From: Symsagittifera roscoffensis
Taxonomy: Eukaryota; Xenacoelomorpha; Acoela; Convolutidae
NCBI RefSeq assembly: GCF_963678635.1
Contig: NC_087062.1
Coordinates: 74,828,349 to 74,892,348 of the forward strand
Direction of reading: 5' to 3'
Length of the DNA: 64,000 bases
Shown: positions 36,427 through 48,810 of the stretch, piece by piece
Numbering within the stretch: position 1 is the first letter of the stretch
How the letters are laid out: every line of letters begins with the position of its first letter
The notes under the pieces: generated by a model
Databases searched by the model: none
What the model saw: the letters and a program-made list of their open reading frames with translations, nothing else
What the model was told of the DNA's origin: nothing
Translations under genes and position numbers: made by a program

Positions 36427-36553
36427 ATGTGTGTCTACTGTTTGAAAATGACTTGCAATGCAAGATCTTGAACCAGATCTCGATGTGGATCTGGCTCACT
36501 CCTGATTGGATAGCAGTTCCCCTGTCTCTGGACCGTCTCAACGCAATCATGTA
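36427..36553 (+). CDS. Receptor exon: extracellular loop 1, TM3 and DRY-like motif
   Basis: The acceptor TTCTTAG is followed by a frame encoding VCLLFEND, LQCKILNQISMW, then IAVPLSLDRLNAIMYPAW. The Cys before TM3 is the conserved disulfide Cys. SLDRLNAIMYPAW is the rhodopsin-like end of TM3 plus loop 2 (DRY-type motif as DRL, then AIxxP). The donor CCTG|GTAATT leaves two bases (TG) of a Trp codon, completed exactly by the exon at 41658. The exact phase and motif match make this a confident receptor exon. Confidence 0.85.
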
Positions 36554-36889
36554 CCCAGCCTGGTAATTGCAACTAATTTAAATAAAGTGACAATTAGCAG
36601 TTCAATAACCAATGATTGACATAATTATAAGCCTCGAAAAAAGCTGAAAACTTCTCAGCTTTAGTCGAGGCTCAAAAGATTAGGGTTTAGGTTTGCTTTT
36701 TTGAAAAAAGTAAAACACCAATCAATCTTCAGAGTATTTTTATGAGCACTTTTATTCAAGTGAAATCCTCCATTTGATCTACCGTTAATGTGACTATTGA
36801 TTTAACGAATTTACTGAGCAACGCCTTAAATTTCTGAAATAATTCTGACCTTGAGACAGTGAATTAGAGATTGCGCTTTTTCGGAGCTC

Positions 36890-37436
36890 ATTGTTCCGAC
36901 TTTCGATACGAAAGTAACGGAATATTTGTGCTCGGGGTGGGTTTTTTTTCTTCAGACAAATTTCGACTTTTTAACTAGCCATTTTTGACGGAATTTTTTT
37001 TATATCATTCAAAAGGTATTGTTGTCCTGAGCTTAAATTTGAAAAGATATTTCACCTGTGATCATTTTTCGTAAAGTTATGAGGGTTTAAAGGTTGCCGT
37101 TTTGGCCATTTTGACCAATTTGGGACAATTAACGCGCGATATAATTCGAGCTATTAACGCGTAAGCGGAGATTTAATCTGTCTTAGAAATCGTTCCAAAT
37201 TGGTTGAACGAAGCTTGTTTGCCATAATTGATTTGTTACAAGAAACGAAATCTATCCTTTTGTACTTTAAATGGCGTGTGGGGGGATGATTTTTATTTAA
37301 AAACTTTCAAATTTTAGAAAAATTTTTTTTCATTTTATTTTATTTCATTTAATTTTTTTACGTTATTACTGCTCCATAAACCTTAAAAGGCAGTCGGAAC
37401 ATTCAGGGCTTCGCCCTGATACGAGCAGTCTTGTTT
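36890..37436 (+). mobile_element. TGTTCCGACT-family element, copy 2
   Basis: Close to copy 1 over its full length, with both ends intact (ATTGTTCCGACTTTCGATACG ... CTTCGCCCTGATACGAGCAG). Lies just downstream of the TM3 exon in the next intron. Confidence 0.8.
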
Positions 37437-38745
37437 TAATATAATATCAAGCACCTAACTTCAAAACAATTTTCATTCAGCAGCGATCTGACAAGCGATT
37501 TTTTAATACAAAAGAACCCATAAAGCGCGGACAAAAAGACAAACGCGAAACTTCAACGAACTATTTCTAATAGGTTTGAGCTTGAAGGTCGGAACTATTT
37601 CAAAATTTAAGACGTTGTCCGATAAAATTTGCTGAAAGTTAAATAATCGTCGTCGTTAGTAGTTAATTTAGTTTTTTTTACATATAAATTTGTGGAATAT
37701 AATCATCTCTTTCATTGACAGGAATTTAACTGAAAAATTACTCCATCAGCGATGGATCAAAAGTTAATCGACGGACGGCGGATTTTCCATAAATTATTCA
37801 AAATTTTGTCAATTTTTGTTAGTTCGACCGAATTAATTTTCCAAGTTCTCTCGAATTATTCTTACCAAGTTAACTATTTCGCCAAAAATTACTGAGCTGA
37901 AAGCAAAAATTTTAGATAACGTTTGTTCCAAAAAACATTTAATTGCTTGCCTCTGAATAAATTTTAAAGAATGGGAGGGATATTCCTAGCATTCCGCTTC
38001 CAACTTCGAGAAATGGAACGAAAATTATAAAACAACATTTTCTTGCATTTTCCCTAACTTTCGTTTCTTGTAGCGGTTTTATGACAAATTATCCTCTACC
38101 TTTTTATGTAAAAGTTGTCCAAAAATTTCTTAAAATTTGAGATTTAGGAAAATGAAAACCTGAATTTGCCTGTCTGAAGTAAATTTTACTATACTGGACA
38201 ATGTTAAGAGCATATTCGGGTTTTTACTCTCTAAAAACATTGCCATAATTCTTTCAAAATTATATATTCTTGCAATATCCGGAATGTTCAAATCCGTAGC
38301 TTCTAGATGATTTTACTTACCGTCGTTTAGAAATTGAACTATGATTTGCAGGAGCTCCAAAAATAAGCATACGGCCCTGCCCACTCGAGCTGAGTTCCCA
38401 TCAAAAATTAACGGTGAAAAAAAACGGTGATCACCATAAGGGTTTTAGCGCTAAGTTTTTACCCAAAAAGACCACAGAAAAGTGCAAAATTTCTAACTTT
38501 GAAATAATGATGAGCTAACATTTTTTTTTTCGTTTTGGCAATGTTCTGTAGTAAAAAAGCAAAATTTCAGACCAAAAATTTTTATTTGAGTTATAAATGT
38601 CCAGTGCATTCTAAATTTTTAGAGTTTTCAAAAAATGTTCTGAAAAAATCAAAGAAGTTTCGTGATTGCAACTAAGTCAACAATCAAAAACTAATTATGC
38701 GAATAACTTATAGTCATCAGACTGAAATTCAAGTTTTAAAAAATA
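37437..38745 (+). other. Receptor intron
   Basis: AT-rich with no supported exon or element. Confidence 0.4.
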
Positions 38746-39262
38746 ACAAGACTGCTCGTATCATGGCGAAGCCCTGAATGTTCCGACTGCCTTTTTAAGG
38801 TTTATGGAGCAGCAGTAATAACATAAAAAAGTTAAATGAAATAAAATAAAATGAAAATCATGCCCCCATAAAATCATCCCCCCACACGCCATATAAAGTA
38901 CAAGAAGATAGATTTCGTTCCTTGTAACAAATCAATTATGGCAAATAAGCTTCGTTCAACCAATTTGGAACGATTTATAAGACGGATTAAATCTCCGCTT
39001 AAGCGTTAATAGCGCGAGATATATCGCGCGTTAATTGTCCCAAATTGGTCAAAATGGCAATGTTTAAACCCTCATAACTTTACGAAAAATGACCACAGGT
39101 GAAATATTTTTTCAAATTTAAGCTCAGAACAACAATACCTTGCGAATGATATAAAAAAAATTCCGTCAAAAATTGCTAGTTAAAAAGTCGAAATTTGTCT
39201 GAAGAAAAAAACCCACCCCGAGCACAAATATTCCGTTACTTTCGTATCAAAAGTCGGAACAA
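38746..39262 (-). mobile_element. TGTTCCGACT-family element, copy 3 (inverted)
   Basis: Reverse complement of copies 1 and 2. It begins CAAGACTGCTCGTATC (3' end of the element) and ends AAGTCGGAACAA. The GGGC..GCCC hairpin is damaged (ATGGCGAAGCCCTGAA). Confidence 0.8.
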
Positions 39263-39632
39263 AAATCAAGTTATTCATGGTCAACAGTTTGAAACCAACT
39301 TTAAGTAAACCATCAAAGCAATTTATCTCAACAATTAAAGCACATTTAAATGAAAGAAGTTAGATGCTATTAAATTGCGATGAAGAGTTTTATAATTATA
39401 AAAGAGTCCAAAAGCGACATTTTGTAAGCAAACAGTTTCAATTTTTTTCTTGGTTTTCAGTTTCCAAGCAGTTTTAGGCAATCAATTGTTACAGATTGAA
39501 ATCCAGTTAGTAACGTTATCTACCAAATGCTTCATTCTATTAGCCATTATATTTGCTTGGTTGTCTTAATTGATTTTAAACTGATAGTCATTAAGAGTTT
39601 TCGAAGTTTGTTTTCGGCAATATCTTCCGACC

Positions 39633-40148
39633 TTGTTGTTCCGACTTTCGATAAGAAAGTAACAGAATAACTGTGCTCGGGGTGGGTTTTTTTTTCTTCA
39701 GACAAATTTCGACTTTTTAACTAGCCTTTTTTGACGGAATTTTTTTAATAATTTGAAAGCTGCTGTTGTCCTGAGCTCAAATTTGAAAAGATATTTCACC
39801 TTTGATCATTTTTTTTAAGTTATGGGGGTTTAAAGATTGCCGTTTTGGCCAATTTGGGACAATTAACGCGCGATATATTTCGCGCTATTAACGCGTAAGC
39901 GGAGATTTAATCCGTCTTAAAATCGTTCCAAATTGGTTGAAAGAAGCTTATTTGCCATAATTGATTTGTTAAAAGGAGCTAAATTTATCTTTTTGTACTT
40001 TATATGGCGCGTGGGGGGATGATTTTCATAAAAAATTTCAAATTTTAGAAAAAAAAATTTCATTTCATTTTACTACATTTAATTTTTTGACGTTATTACT
40101 GCTCCACAAAACCGTAAAAGGCAGTCGGAACATTCAGGGCTTCTTGTT
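39633..40148 (+). mobile_element. TGTTCCGACT-family element, copy 4 (3' truncated)
   Basis: Starts TTGTTGTTCCGACTTTCGAT and is collinear with copies 1-2, but ends inside the 3' hairpin at ATTCAGGGCTTCTTG, having lost the closing arm and tail. Confidence 0.75.
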
Positions 40149-41657
40149 CTTTCTGAATCCTTTTCTGTGATGTCAGCGTCTTGCAAATTCAATTTCCTCA
40201 TTGTTAAAAACAAATCTTCATAGTAAAAACTCCAAAAAGTCATTCAATCACGAATCAAAGCAAAAAAAATAACTTGAACCTAATCAGTCTCTAATTTACT
40301 CGGCCCTTTGATACACAGTGGGACTTAAAGGTAACGTGGCCCATACTACACAAGTAAAAATATTAAAAAACACTTTTTTTCTTAATGTTACTGATAAATT
40401 GATCATCGCTAATTCGTAAACGTTTTTCGATAGATGATCAATAATTTATTTATCTATGAAACAGCAAACAATTATCCATAAAAATTGTTTAGCAATTACT
40501 CACGGTTAGCGGTTATCAAATTGGTTAGGTTAGCCTTTCAACTCGGACCCACCTTTCCTCCCTAAATCCAGATCGTTTTTCGTTAACTTTCTTCTAAATG
40601 TCAAACCATTCTGACGTTTTTAAAATACTGTTAATGCTGCTTTTGAAATCAAAAACATTTTCTTGATTTCATGAGGGTACAGAACGCAAGTGCAGAACTT
40701 GCAGTTTTAAAAACCATTGCAGCAGAAGTTGCTTCTTAGGGAGGCTACCTGCTTTGCAGTTAGCGCTTTTTTCCTATAAGCAGTTTTTTTTGGTTTTAAT
40801 AATTGGTTTTAATTGGTTGAATTTAAATGGTTGGCAGTTGGCATGAAAACCAAATAGGTTTAGAATGCAGAGCTGATTTAAATTATCCAGCCGAAACTCA
40901 TAAAATTTTGGACTTAACAGCGCGGTTTTTTATTGTGTTGATTTTAGGAGAAAAATTATGAAGACAAAGTTGCTTCGATTTGTTGCAAGATTAAAATAGT
41001 GTAATTGGATTTGCGAAATTCGAGCCCAAATTTCTACCTCAAAGTTGGATCATTTTAGGCTTTTTTAATCAATCAAAAATTACGCTAAGTTATGGATTTG
41101 ATTTTCGAGTAACAAAACTAAATCGAAGTCAGCCTTTTGCGTAGCCCAACAATTTTTAAAAGTGTATTATCTTCAAAAAATGGTAAAAAATGTTTTCAAA
41201 CAAAACATGGAAAAAAATCTTTTATAGGGTTTTATAAACTATCAATGATACTGTTTGGCTATGAAAGAAAAATGAATTATAGATTGCACAATTTTTGGAA
41301 ATTGTATTCTTTTTAAATTTGTTTGGCTACGCAAGGTGCTAACTTTGGTTTAGTTTTGTCAGTAATTGACCCAGTAGTTTTAGCGTATTTGTAATTGCCT
41401 AAAAAGGCCTAAATTGATCCAATTTTGGGGCTTAAATTGTGGGCCCGAGTTGCAGAAAGTAAATTTTGCGTCACAGTAATATTGATGTATGGCACCAGAT
41501 ATTTTATTAATAGTTCGACTCTAAAAAGATTCGTCATCATCAGGCTTCCTATCTATTTTTAAAAAATTTTCTTCTCCGCACCCCACGTGGTAACAATTTA
41601 CTTTAAAAACGTTTGTGCAGAATATCGGATTATGATTCGAAGGACGTGTTTTCGCAG
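40149..41657 (+). other. Receptor intron
   Basis: AT-rich with no supported feature. The bases 41587-41657 are an upstream extension of the open frame and are excluded from the exon because only the acceptor at 41657 fits the phase. Confidence 0.4.
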
Positions 41658-41931
41658 GTACAAACAAAACTGCACCACCAAGACTGCGTGGATCGTGATT
41701 GCACCAGTGATTGGGCTGATTGGCGTCAGCCTAATTCCAATGTCGCTTTTAACGGTCAGAATCGACGATGGAACAACGCTCTACTGTGCGAGTGAAAATG
41801 GAGTTGTTGAACGCATCATGAGCCTGGTCGGGTTGCCAGCAATTTTGACAATCTCACTGGCAACATTGGTGCTCTTGTACCTCATTCACAATCGAAGCAA
41901 GAACTCAAACAATTCCGCTTCCGAAAAAGAG
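41658..41931 (+). CDS. Receptor exon: loop 2, TM4, extracellular loop 2, TM5
   Basis: The acceptor TTTTCGCAG ends at 41657 and the first base completes the Trp codon split at 36553. It encodes a basic loop (YKQNCTTKTAW), TM4 (IVIAPVIGLIGVSLIPM), an extracellular loop with a single Cys (TTLYCASEN) suited to pair with the TM3 Cys, and TM5 (LPAILTISLATLVLLYLI). A short polar third loop (HNRSKNSNNSASEKE) follows. The upstream acceptor choice at 41626 would give a stop at the junction and is rejected. The donor GAG|GTTAAA at 41931 gives phase 0. Confidence 0.85.
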
Positions 41932-42053
41932 GTTAAAATTTGAATTAGTTTCACTAAAGCTCGAAAAAAAATTGGCTCATGATGAAAATATAGAAACAAA
42001 CATAACTTTTTTGTCTATAATGGGAAGTTCTAATCCATTGTTATACCCAGAAT

Positions 42054-43095
42054 CAGGGGCGGATCCAGGATTTTCTCGAGGGGGCGGATTTTTAAAAAAT
42101 GTTGACCTTTTTTTTAGGTCAACCAAATTGATTTTGCGAGCTCTCCTAAAGCACTAAAAAGAAGCTTTTTTGGCCAAGTTTTCTGCGCCGGAGGCAAATT
42201 TTTGAAAAAACAGGTCAAAAAACCCGTTTTTGGGTAATTTTTGGAAAATTTTGCCAAAAAAATTGCGTTTTTTGGCGCGCGCTTCCCCTCAAAGTTAGTC
42301 TATATTGGCGCCCAAGGCGCCTTTAGAAAAATTTTAGGGTCCATCGGCCGAATTTGGGTTTCTTAAAAAGTACCAACAACAGTTTTCTGAACCAAAGTTT
42401 AAATAGTTTTGCCTACTACAGTTTTTGCCCTTTTTATAAGTTAAATAGTACTAATGTTATAGATTTTAGCAACCAGCAGTGAAAAAATTGTTTAAAAAGT
42501 GGTAATTATTAGGAAAAAGTAAGATTTTGGACAAACTTTGTCTAAATTTTTGATACATTAAAAGATCGATTACATGCTTTTGCTCATTGATTATGATTTT
42601 GCCGAAACAGTATACTGTGTGTCTTAATCAATAACCCTAATCAAAACAAACTAAAACTGGTTTAGCTGCTCAAATTTTCTACAGATTATATCAACAGCGG
42701 ATTTGGGGGTAGGGGGCGGACGCTCCCTTCTCAGGGATTGGACCTCCTGCCGACCCAAAGGGATATCTTGAAATATTACAAAGGGGGACCCTTTGAAATT
42801 TTTTAAGATATCCATGGTCGGCTGGTGGAACCTGATTTATCTCTAAAGGCGGCAAGCACGCGACGAAAAAGCGCGATTTTTAGGCCAAAATTTTCCAAAA
42901 AATGTCTAAAAACGGCTTTTTATGGCCTGTTTTTTTTTTCAAAAATCTTGCCTGTGGCGCAGAAAATTTGGTCAAATTAGGGATTTTATAGTGATATGTG
43001 AAGCTCAGAAAATCAAATTAACCGATCTAAATAAAAGGTCGACAAAACGTCAAGAAAAATATTGTAAAACCGCCCCCTTGAGAAAATCCTAGAAT
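42054..43095. mobile_element. Long-TIR non-autonomous DNA transposon
   Basis: The left end CAGGGGCGGATCCAGGATTT with CTCGAGGGGGCGG is mirrored at the right by CCGCCCCCTTGAGAAAATCC. Further in, AGGTCAACCAAATTGATTTTG mirrors CAAATTAACCGATC...AGGTCG. A central ~42690-42840 block is again partly palindromic. The CAGGGG terminus suggests a hAT-like element, but target duplications were not confirmed because the right end is worn. A degraded partial copy lies at about 43570-43960. Confidence 0.55.
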
Positions 43096-43954
43096 TAGAT
43101 ACAGATTGTAAACAGATAACAGAGAAATTTTATGCAGGTTAAATGTAAATTAGCTCAAATCAAATACAAATTCCCTGCAAAATATAAAAAAAGAAAGCAC
43201 CCAGTTGAACAGTTGAAAAAAAACGATTTATCTGTTTAGAATCAATTATTGATGGCAAAATAGTTGTAGTTAATTGGTTCAATACTCACGTTTGTACTTC
43301 TACAAACACTTTATAATCAATTTTCATCCATTTTGTCCTTGCAAAGTATGACTTTTTTAAAAACAAACCTTTATTAGAGAAAGCATAACATTTTATAAAC
43401 GTTTTTTTTATCCGATTCATAAGATAATTTGATGCTTGTTCCGATCATTGATATTGCGGAGGAACTTTGTCTTCGGAATTATTTTAGTTCTTTCACTTTT
43501 CTGTTTTTTTTTGTTTTCCACGCAAAATTAGGTACCACAAACAATCATCTGAATGTGTCGAATGATATATCATATTTAGTGGCGTGCACAAAATTTTTTG
43601 TAGGGTCGGAAACTTTCGAAAAAAAGTTCAAATGTTTGCAGAACTTATTTCAGGTCGACGAATTTGATTTTCCGAGCTCTCCGAAAATACTATGAAGACC
43701 TTATTTGGTCAAAAACTTTCTGTACTACTGGTAAATTGTTGTAAAAAACAAGCTAAAACTGACAGTTTGAGCCTTCTTAAAATTATGTGACCTAAAATTG
43801 CTTTTGTCAGCACGCGTTCCTTCCTCAAACGTAGTTATATTGGCGCCTAAAGAGCTATAAGAAAAATTTTGATGTTGGTCAATGAAAAATGGATCTCGTA
43901 AAACAATGCAAAAGCTGGAAGGGGGACTCTTCAGAAAAATTTGGCAGCCAAAAA

Positions 43955-44453
43955 TGACGGGGAAGTTCGCCCGACCTCTCTCCCTGAATTGAAAAATGCG
44001 AAGGATTTTTGTATTTTGTATTTTAGTTTTTTTTTCTTTTTTTTTCAACGCCAAATTAGGTACTCCAAAATCAACTGAAATGGTCAAATTATTTAACATA
44101 AAAAAAATCCATTCAGCCGTAATTCGAACGATGTTTAAAAAATTTTGAAAAATTCTTTCATTGTTGAGAAAGATCTGTCTGAAATTTTTGATTTTGGTCG
44201 TATTTTAAGCAGGCTTATTTATGCTTATTTATGCTTAATTTGAGCAATTAAAACTTTTTTTTAACTCGAGTTAAGTTATTTTTTGGAGTTTATTTACGCC
44301 CATCTGGAACCTTCAATCCTTCAAAAAATTTCTTTCAAAAGTCAAAACATTTCTAAGAAAAAGTTTGAAAATTTTTTTGAATTTGTTTTTGATTTTTCAA
44401 AAAATTTTGTGAATTTTCAAGAATTTTCTAGTTCCTTTCTAGAAATATAAATT

Positions 44454-44504
<51 letters not shown>

Positions 44505-45742
44505 GTCGGAAAATAATTTTTTGCAAAAAAAAATGTTCAGAAAGGGGGTCAGTCTTCTAATAGGTTTCAGCCGATTTCTTTTTGTAAGAATCTTTATAGA
44601 TCAGATTGATTCCTTTTTTTCACATTTGCATTTCCCAGCTCATCCCCTTTGATTTTTTCTTAAAATTCAAAATATGATTGTATATTTGAAATGACTTTTC
44701 GTGTTATAAAGTGGGTTAAAACGTGTCAGCGTGAACAGGTGAACAGTTTCATACAACATTTCTTGCATGCAAAATGCTGAGTTAACAATTTTCCTTTAAC
44801 TGGATTAACCTAAATTATATAGAGTATTAGCTCTTTTCCACTCGCCCAGCTTTCAAAAAAATTCGATTTTTAGAAAATTTTTACGTGCAGTCATGGCTAA
44901 ATGTATGGTATGAGCAACTAATCTGTTCACAGTTGTTAGGTTGTTCACCATGTCAAATTTTTATCGGAATGGAATGAATTATATATCATATTAAAGCCCT
45001 TTCAGTCGTAATTTGAACGATGTTAAAAAAAATGAAAAATTTCTTTCAATGTAGAGAAATATCTGACTGAAATTTTTGGTTTTTGGTCAAACTTCGAGAA
45101 AGTCTGATGAGCCAGCAGGCTTAGAATCGCTTATTTATGCTAAATTCAATCAACTAAAACCAAATTCTACTCAAGTAAAGTTAATTTTGGAGATTTTTTG
45201 CGCCAATTTGTTAATCAAAAACCTTCAAAAAATTTCTTTCAATGACGGGGAAGTTCGCCCCGACCTCTCTCCCTGAATTGAAAAATGCGAAGGATTTTTG
45301 TATTTTGTATTTTAGTTTTTTTTTCTTTTTTTTTCAACGCCAAATTAGGTACTCCAAAATCAACTGAAATGGTCAAATTATTTAACATAAAAAAAATCCA
45401 TTCAGCCGTAATTCGAACGATGTTTAAAAAATTTTGAAAAATTCTTTCATTGTTGAGAAAGATCTGTCTGAAATTTTTGATTTTGGTCGTATTTTAAGCA
45501 GGCTTATTTATGCTTATTTATGCTTAATTTGAGCAATTAAAACTTTTTTTTAACTCGAGTTAAGTTATTTTTTGGAGTTTATTTACGCCCATCTGGAACC
45601 TTCAATCCTTCAAAAAATTTCTTTCAAAAGTCAAAACATTTCTAAGAAAAAGTTTGAAAATTTTTTTGAATTTGTTTTTGATTTTTCAAAAAATTTTGTG
45701 AATTTTCAAGAATTTTCTAGTTCCTTTCTAGAAATATAAATT

Positions 45743-45793
<51 letters not shown>

Positions 45794-46526
45794 GTCGGAA
45801 AATAATTTTTTGCAAAAAAAATGTTCAGAAAGGGGGTCAGTCTTCTAATAGGTTTCAGCCGATTTCTTTTTGTAAGAATCTTTATAGATCAGATTGATTC
45901 CTTTTTTTCACATTTGCATTTCCCAGCTCATCCCCTTTGATTTTTTCTTAAAATTCAAAATATGATTGTATATTTGAAATGACTTTTCGTGTTATAAAGT
46001 GGGTTAAAACGTGTCAGCGTGAACAGGTGAACAGTTTCATACAACATTTCTTGCATGCAAAATGCTGAGTTAACAATTTTCCTTTAACTGGATTAACCTA
46101 AATTATATAGAGTATTAGCTCTTTTCCACTCGCCCAGCTTTCAAAAAAATTCGATTTTTAGAAAATTTTTACGTGCAGTCATGGCTAAATGTATGGTATG
46201 AGCAACTAATCTGTTCACAGTTGTTAGGTTGTTCACCATGTCAAATTTTTATCGGAATGGAATGAATTATATATCATATTAAAGCCCTTTCAGTCGTAAT
46301 TTGAACGATGTTAAAAAAATGAAAAATTTCTTTCAATGTAGAGAAATATCTGACTGAAATTTTTGGTTTTTGGTCAAACTTCGAGAAAGTCTGATGAGCC
46401 AGCAGGCTTAGAATCGCTTATTTATGCTAAATTCAATCAACTAAAACCAAATTCTACTCAAGTAAAGTTAATTTTGGAGATTTTTTGCGCCAATTTGTTA
46501 ATCAAAAACCTTCAAAAAATTTCTTT
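43955..46526. repeat. 1.29-kb tandem duplication (two units)
   Basis: Unit 1 (43955-45241) and unit 2 (45242-46526) both start ATGACGGGGAAGTTCGCCC and end CCTTCAAAAAATTTCTTTCA. They are nearly identical by eye; differences include one extra C in GCCCC at the second start and poly-A length. Each contains the same TA microsatellite. Confidence 0.95.
44456..44502. repeat. TA dinucleotide microsatellite
   Basis: A (TA)n tract preceded by TACATACATATA. A second copy at about 45747-45792 arises from the tandem duplication. Confidence 0.95.
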
Positions 46527-47500
46527 CAAAATTTAAAAAATTTGTTTCAAGAACTTTTATCGGCTTACTAGTCATTTTTTTTTCTGTTTTTTGATTTATT
46601 TATTTAATTTTGAGTGTCGATTATGCTTTAATTTCAGTTTTTAATTCTAGAAAGAACTTTTTTTTTTTTATAAACCTTTTGCACAGTAACCGGCAATCCT
46701 TGTTATTTTAGCAAAATGCTGGGAAAAAGAAATAATTTTCACATTTGAATTCGGCACGCAAATTGGAAATCTCAAGCAGTTTAAGGTATAATCGTGTCGG
46801 AAATCAATCTTTTGAAAGCAAAGGTGTTCTGAAATAGGTCAATCTTCTAATACGTTTTAGCAGGTTTCTTTTTTTGTGAGTCTACATAGATGAGATTTTC
46901 CAGCTCAACCCCTTCGATTTTTTCCCCGAAATTCAATCTGTGAATGTCTTTTCAAAATGGTTTTTGATGTTATATACTGGGTTAAAATGTGTCAGCGTGA
47001 ACAGGTGAACAATTTTTTACAACATTTCTTACATCCAAAATGATGTCGCAGCAATTGTCCAATAACGGAATCAAACTAAATTGAATAAATTATTGGCTCT
47101 TTTTCACTCCCCCATATTTTGAAATTTTGATTTTTAAAGTTGTTTTCCGTGCAATTATGGCTAAATGTATGGTATAAAGTATGATATTTATTTTGACAAA
47201 TTTTACTTCGATTTTAGATATAATGACCACTTCGAAATAGTTGACAGGAACTTTGCCTCGGATACGGGAAAAGAAGATGCTAAATGATGAAGTGTAATAT
47301 CTTTTATAGCCTTTCGACAAACTATAAAGATATTTTAAGAAATGTTTATCTCAATTGTTATTTTTCAGAAAACGCGAGAAATAAATTGACATAAACAGAC
47401 ATGTTGTTTGAAGTTTTGTCTTCGAATCCTATCTAATCATGTTCCAGCTAGTCATGACATAAATTTTTGGGTAAGGATTAATGACTAGTCAATGTTTTAG
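46527..47500 (+). other. Receptor intron
   Basis: AT-rich. Parts of 46780-47100 are a diverged third relative of the 43.9-46.5-kb unit (GTGTCAGCGTGAACAGGTGAAC is shared) without further features. Confidence 0.5.
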
Positions 47501-47746
47501 CTAATCATGGCTCTTACTGGCACTTCGGCCATGTACGCAGTTTTCGGATCCGTTTCATACTGCATCGTGTTCTACGCTTTCTGGCTACTGGAAGAGAACA
47601 CTGTGAACGATCTCCTTATCTACCAGGCAATCGGGCAGCTGGTCAACACTCTGGGCATCATTTTAAGAAGTCCCATCCTTCTCCTCATGCAGCCAATGCG
47701 AAACGCTTTCAAACGCGGATGGAAAAACGTCACTTTCCAAAAATGA
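47501..47746 (+). CDS. Receptor last exon: TM6, TM7 and C-terminus
   Basis: The acceptor AATGTTTTAG ends at 47500 and the exon opens in phase 0, matching 41931. It encodes TM6 (MYAVFGSVSYCIVFYAFWLL), a short loop (EENTVNDLL), TM7 (YQAIGQLVNTLGIILRSPIL) and a basic helix-8-like tail (MRNAFKRGWKNVTFQK) before TGA. The usual CWxP motif of TM6 is absent, and NPxxY of TM7 is replaced by SPILL. The protein is therefore an unusual, divergent rhodopsin-like receptor. The ligand cannot be inferred. Confidence 0.8.
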   Translation, partial: LIMALTGTSAMYAVFGSVSYCIVFYAFWLLEENTVNDLLIYQAIGQLVNTLGIILRSPILLLMQPMRNAFKRGWKNVTFQK

Positions 47747-48790
47747 ACAGCTGCTATCAACTCAAACATTAGCCAACGGAATTCGAAAAGGAATAACCGA
47801 TCAATTTGAAATAAGATCGAATGAGGCTCCAAAAAGTTTCCTCAGTGCAGAGAAAAAAGTTAAATCTCGCCTTGATTTTTTGAAGAAAAAAAGAAGAAAA
47901 AATGAATCCTCTTGTAAGCGTCATATCAATCCTTTGCAATTTAAAAAAGTTTCCCCGACGTCTTTGTCTTTATCTGCCGCTTAGTGAGATTGAGAAAGCA
48001 TGTGTTTTCCTCTGCATCCACTGTTCGTTGCATAACCTGTTTTACGCTGTAGTCAGTGACCATGCACGGTTGCTAAGAAGAGCAAAACAGGTTTTGTTAA
48101 TCAGTTTCCATCCATACCAAAAAATGGTAGGTGACCTCTCCAATATTAAAGCCAGTTATCTGAGTGTTAAGACTTCAGCTATCATTTCTGTCATGCAAAA
48201 CTTTCGAAACTAGTCGGAGGTGTTGAGTTATATCCTTTTGGGTATACTCATAGAGTAATTTCAGATAAGGTACACCGTCTGCTCGTCACGCTATCTTATT
48301 TTCGGCCGGATAGATTCGTGCAAGTTCTTAGTCTAATACCAATCTTAATCTTCCTGTAAAATCTCCTAATCTCAATAGATCTAGTGTACACCAGTTCATG
48401 CGAGTTAGTTCCAGAATGAGAACAACTGTATTCTAAGTTTAATTCAAATTATTCTGGTGTTGAAACTACAAGTAGTTTCAACACTTACAAATAAGTGGGT
48501 TCTTAGTTTGATGGAGTAAGATTGTTCAGTATTCAATATTTTATAGAGATAAAATATCAGAATAATATCCAATAAAAAATTCTAGTTTAGATCTGGTTCC
48601 ACCTATCCGGGGTTTAGAGAGTTTTAGTTTTTTCAGTGTTCTATTGAAGTGGAGGATGGATGTTGGAGGTGTTTTTCTTTTAAAAATTTCGAGCATATTC
48701 TTTTTTCTGGTTTGGAAGAAAAGTTGTTATCACAATCGTTTCGGAAGATTGTATTATGGTTTCTGATCGGTCGTGATGAGTGTTGATTTG
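47747..48790 (+). other. Receptor 3' flank
   Basis: Likely 3' UTR at the start. A 103-codon frame at 47902-48213 shows no recognisable domain. CAATAAAAAA near 48568 could be a polyadenylation signal, though distant. Confidence 0.3.
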
Positions 48791-48810
48791 GTTGATTTTA
48801 GAGAATAGCA

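Noticed and set aside
41587-41657. Upstream part of the TM4-5 open frame with an in-frame ATG
   Set aside because: Joining the TM3 exon to the acceptor at 41626 creates a stop; the acceptor at 41657 fits phase and protein.
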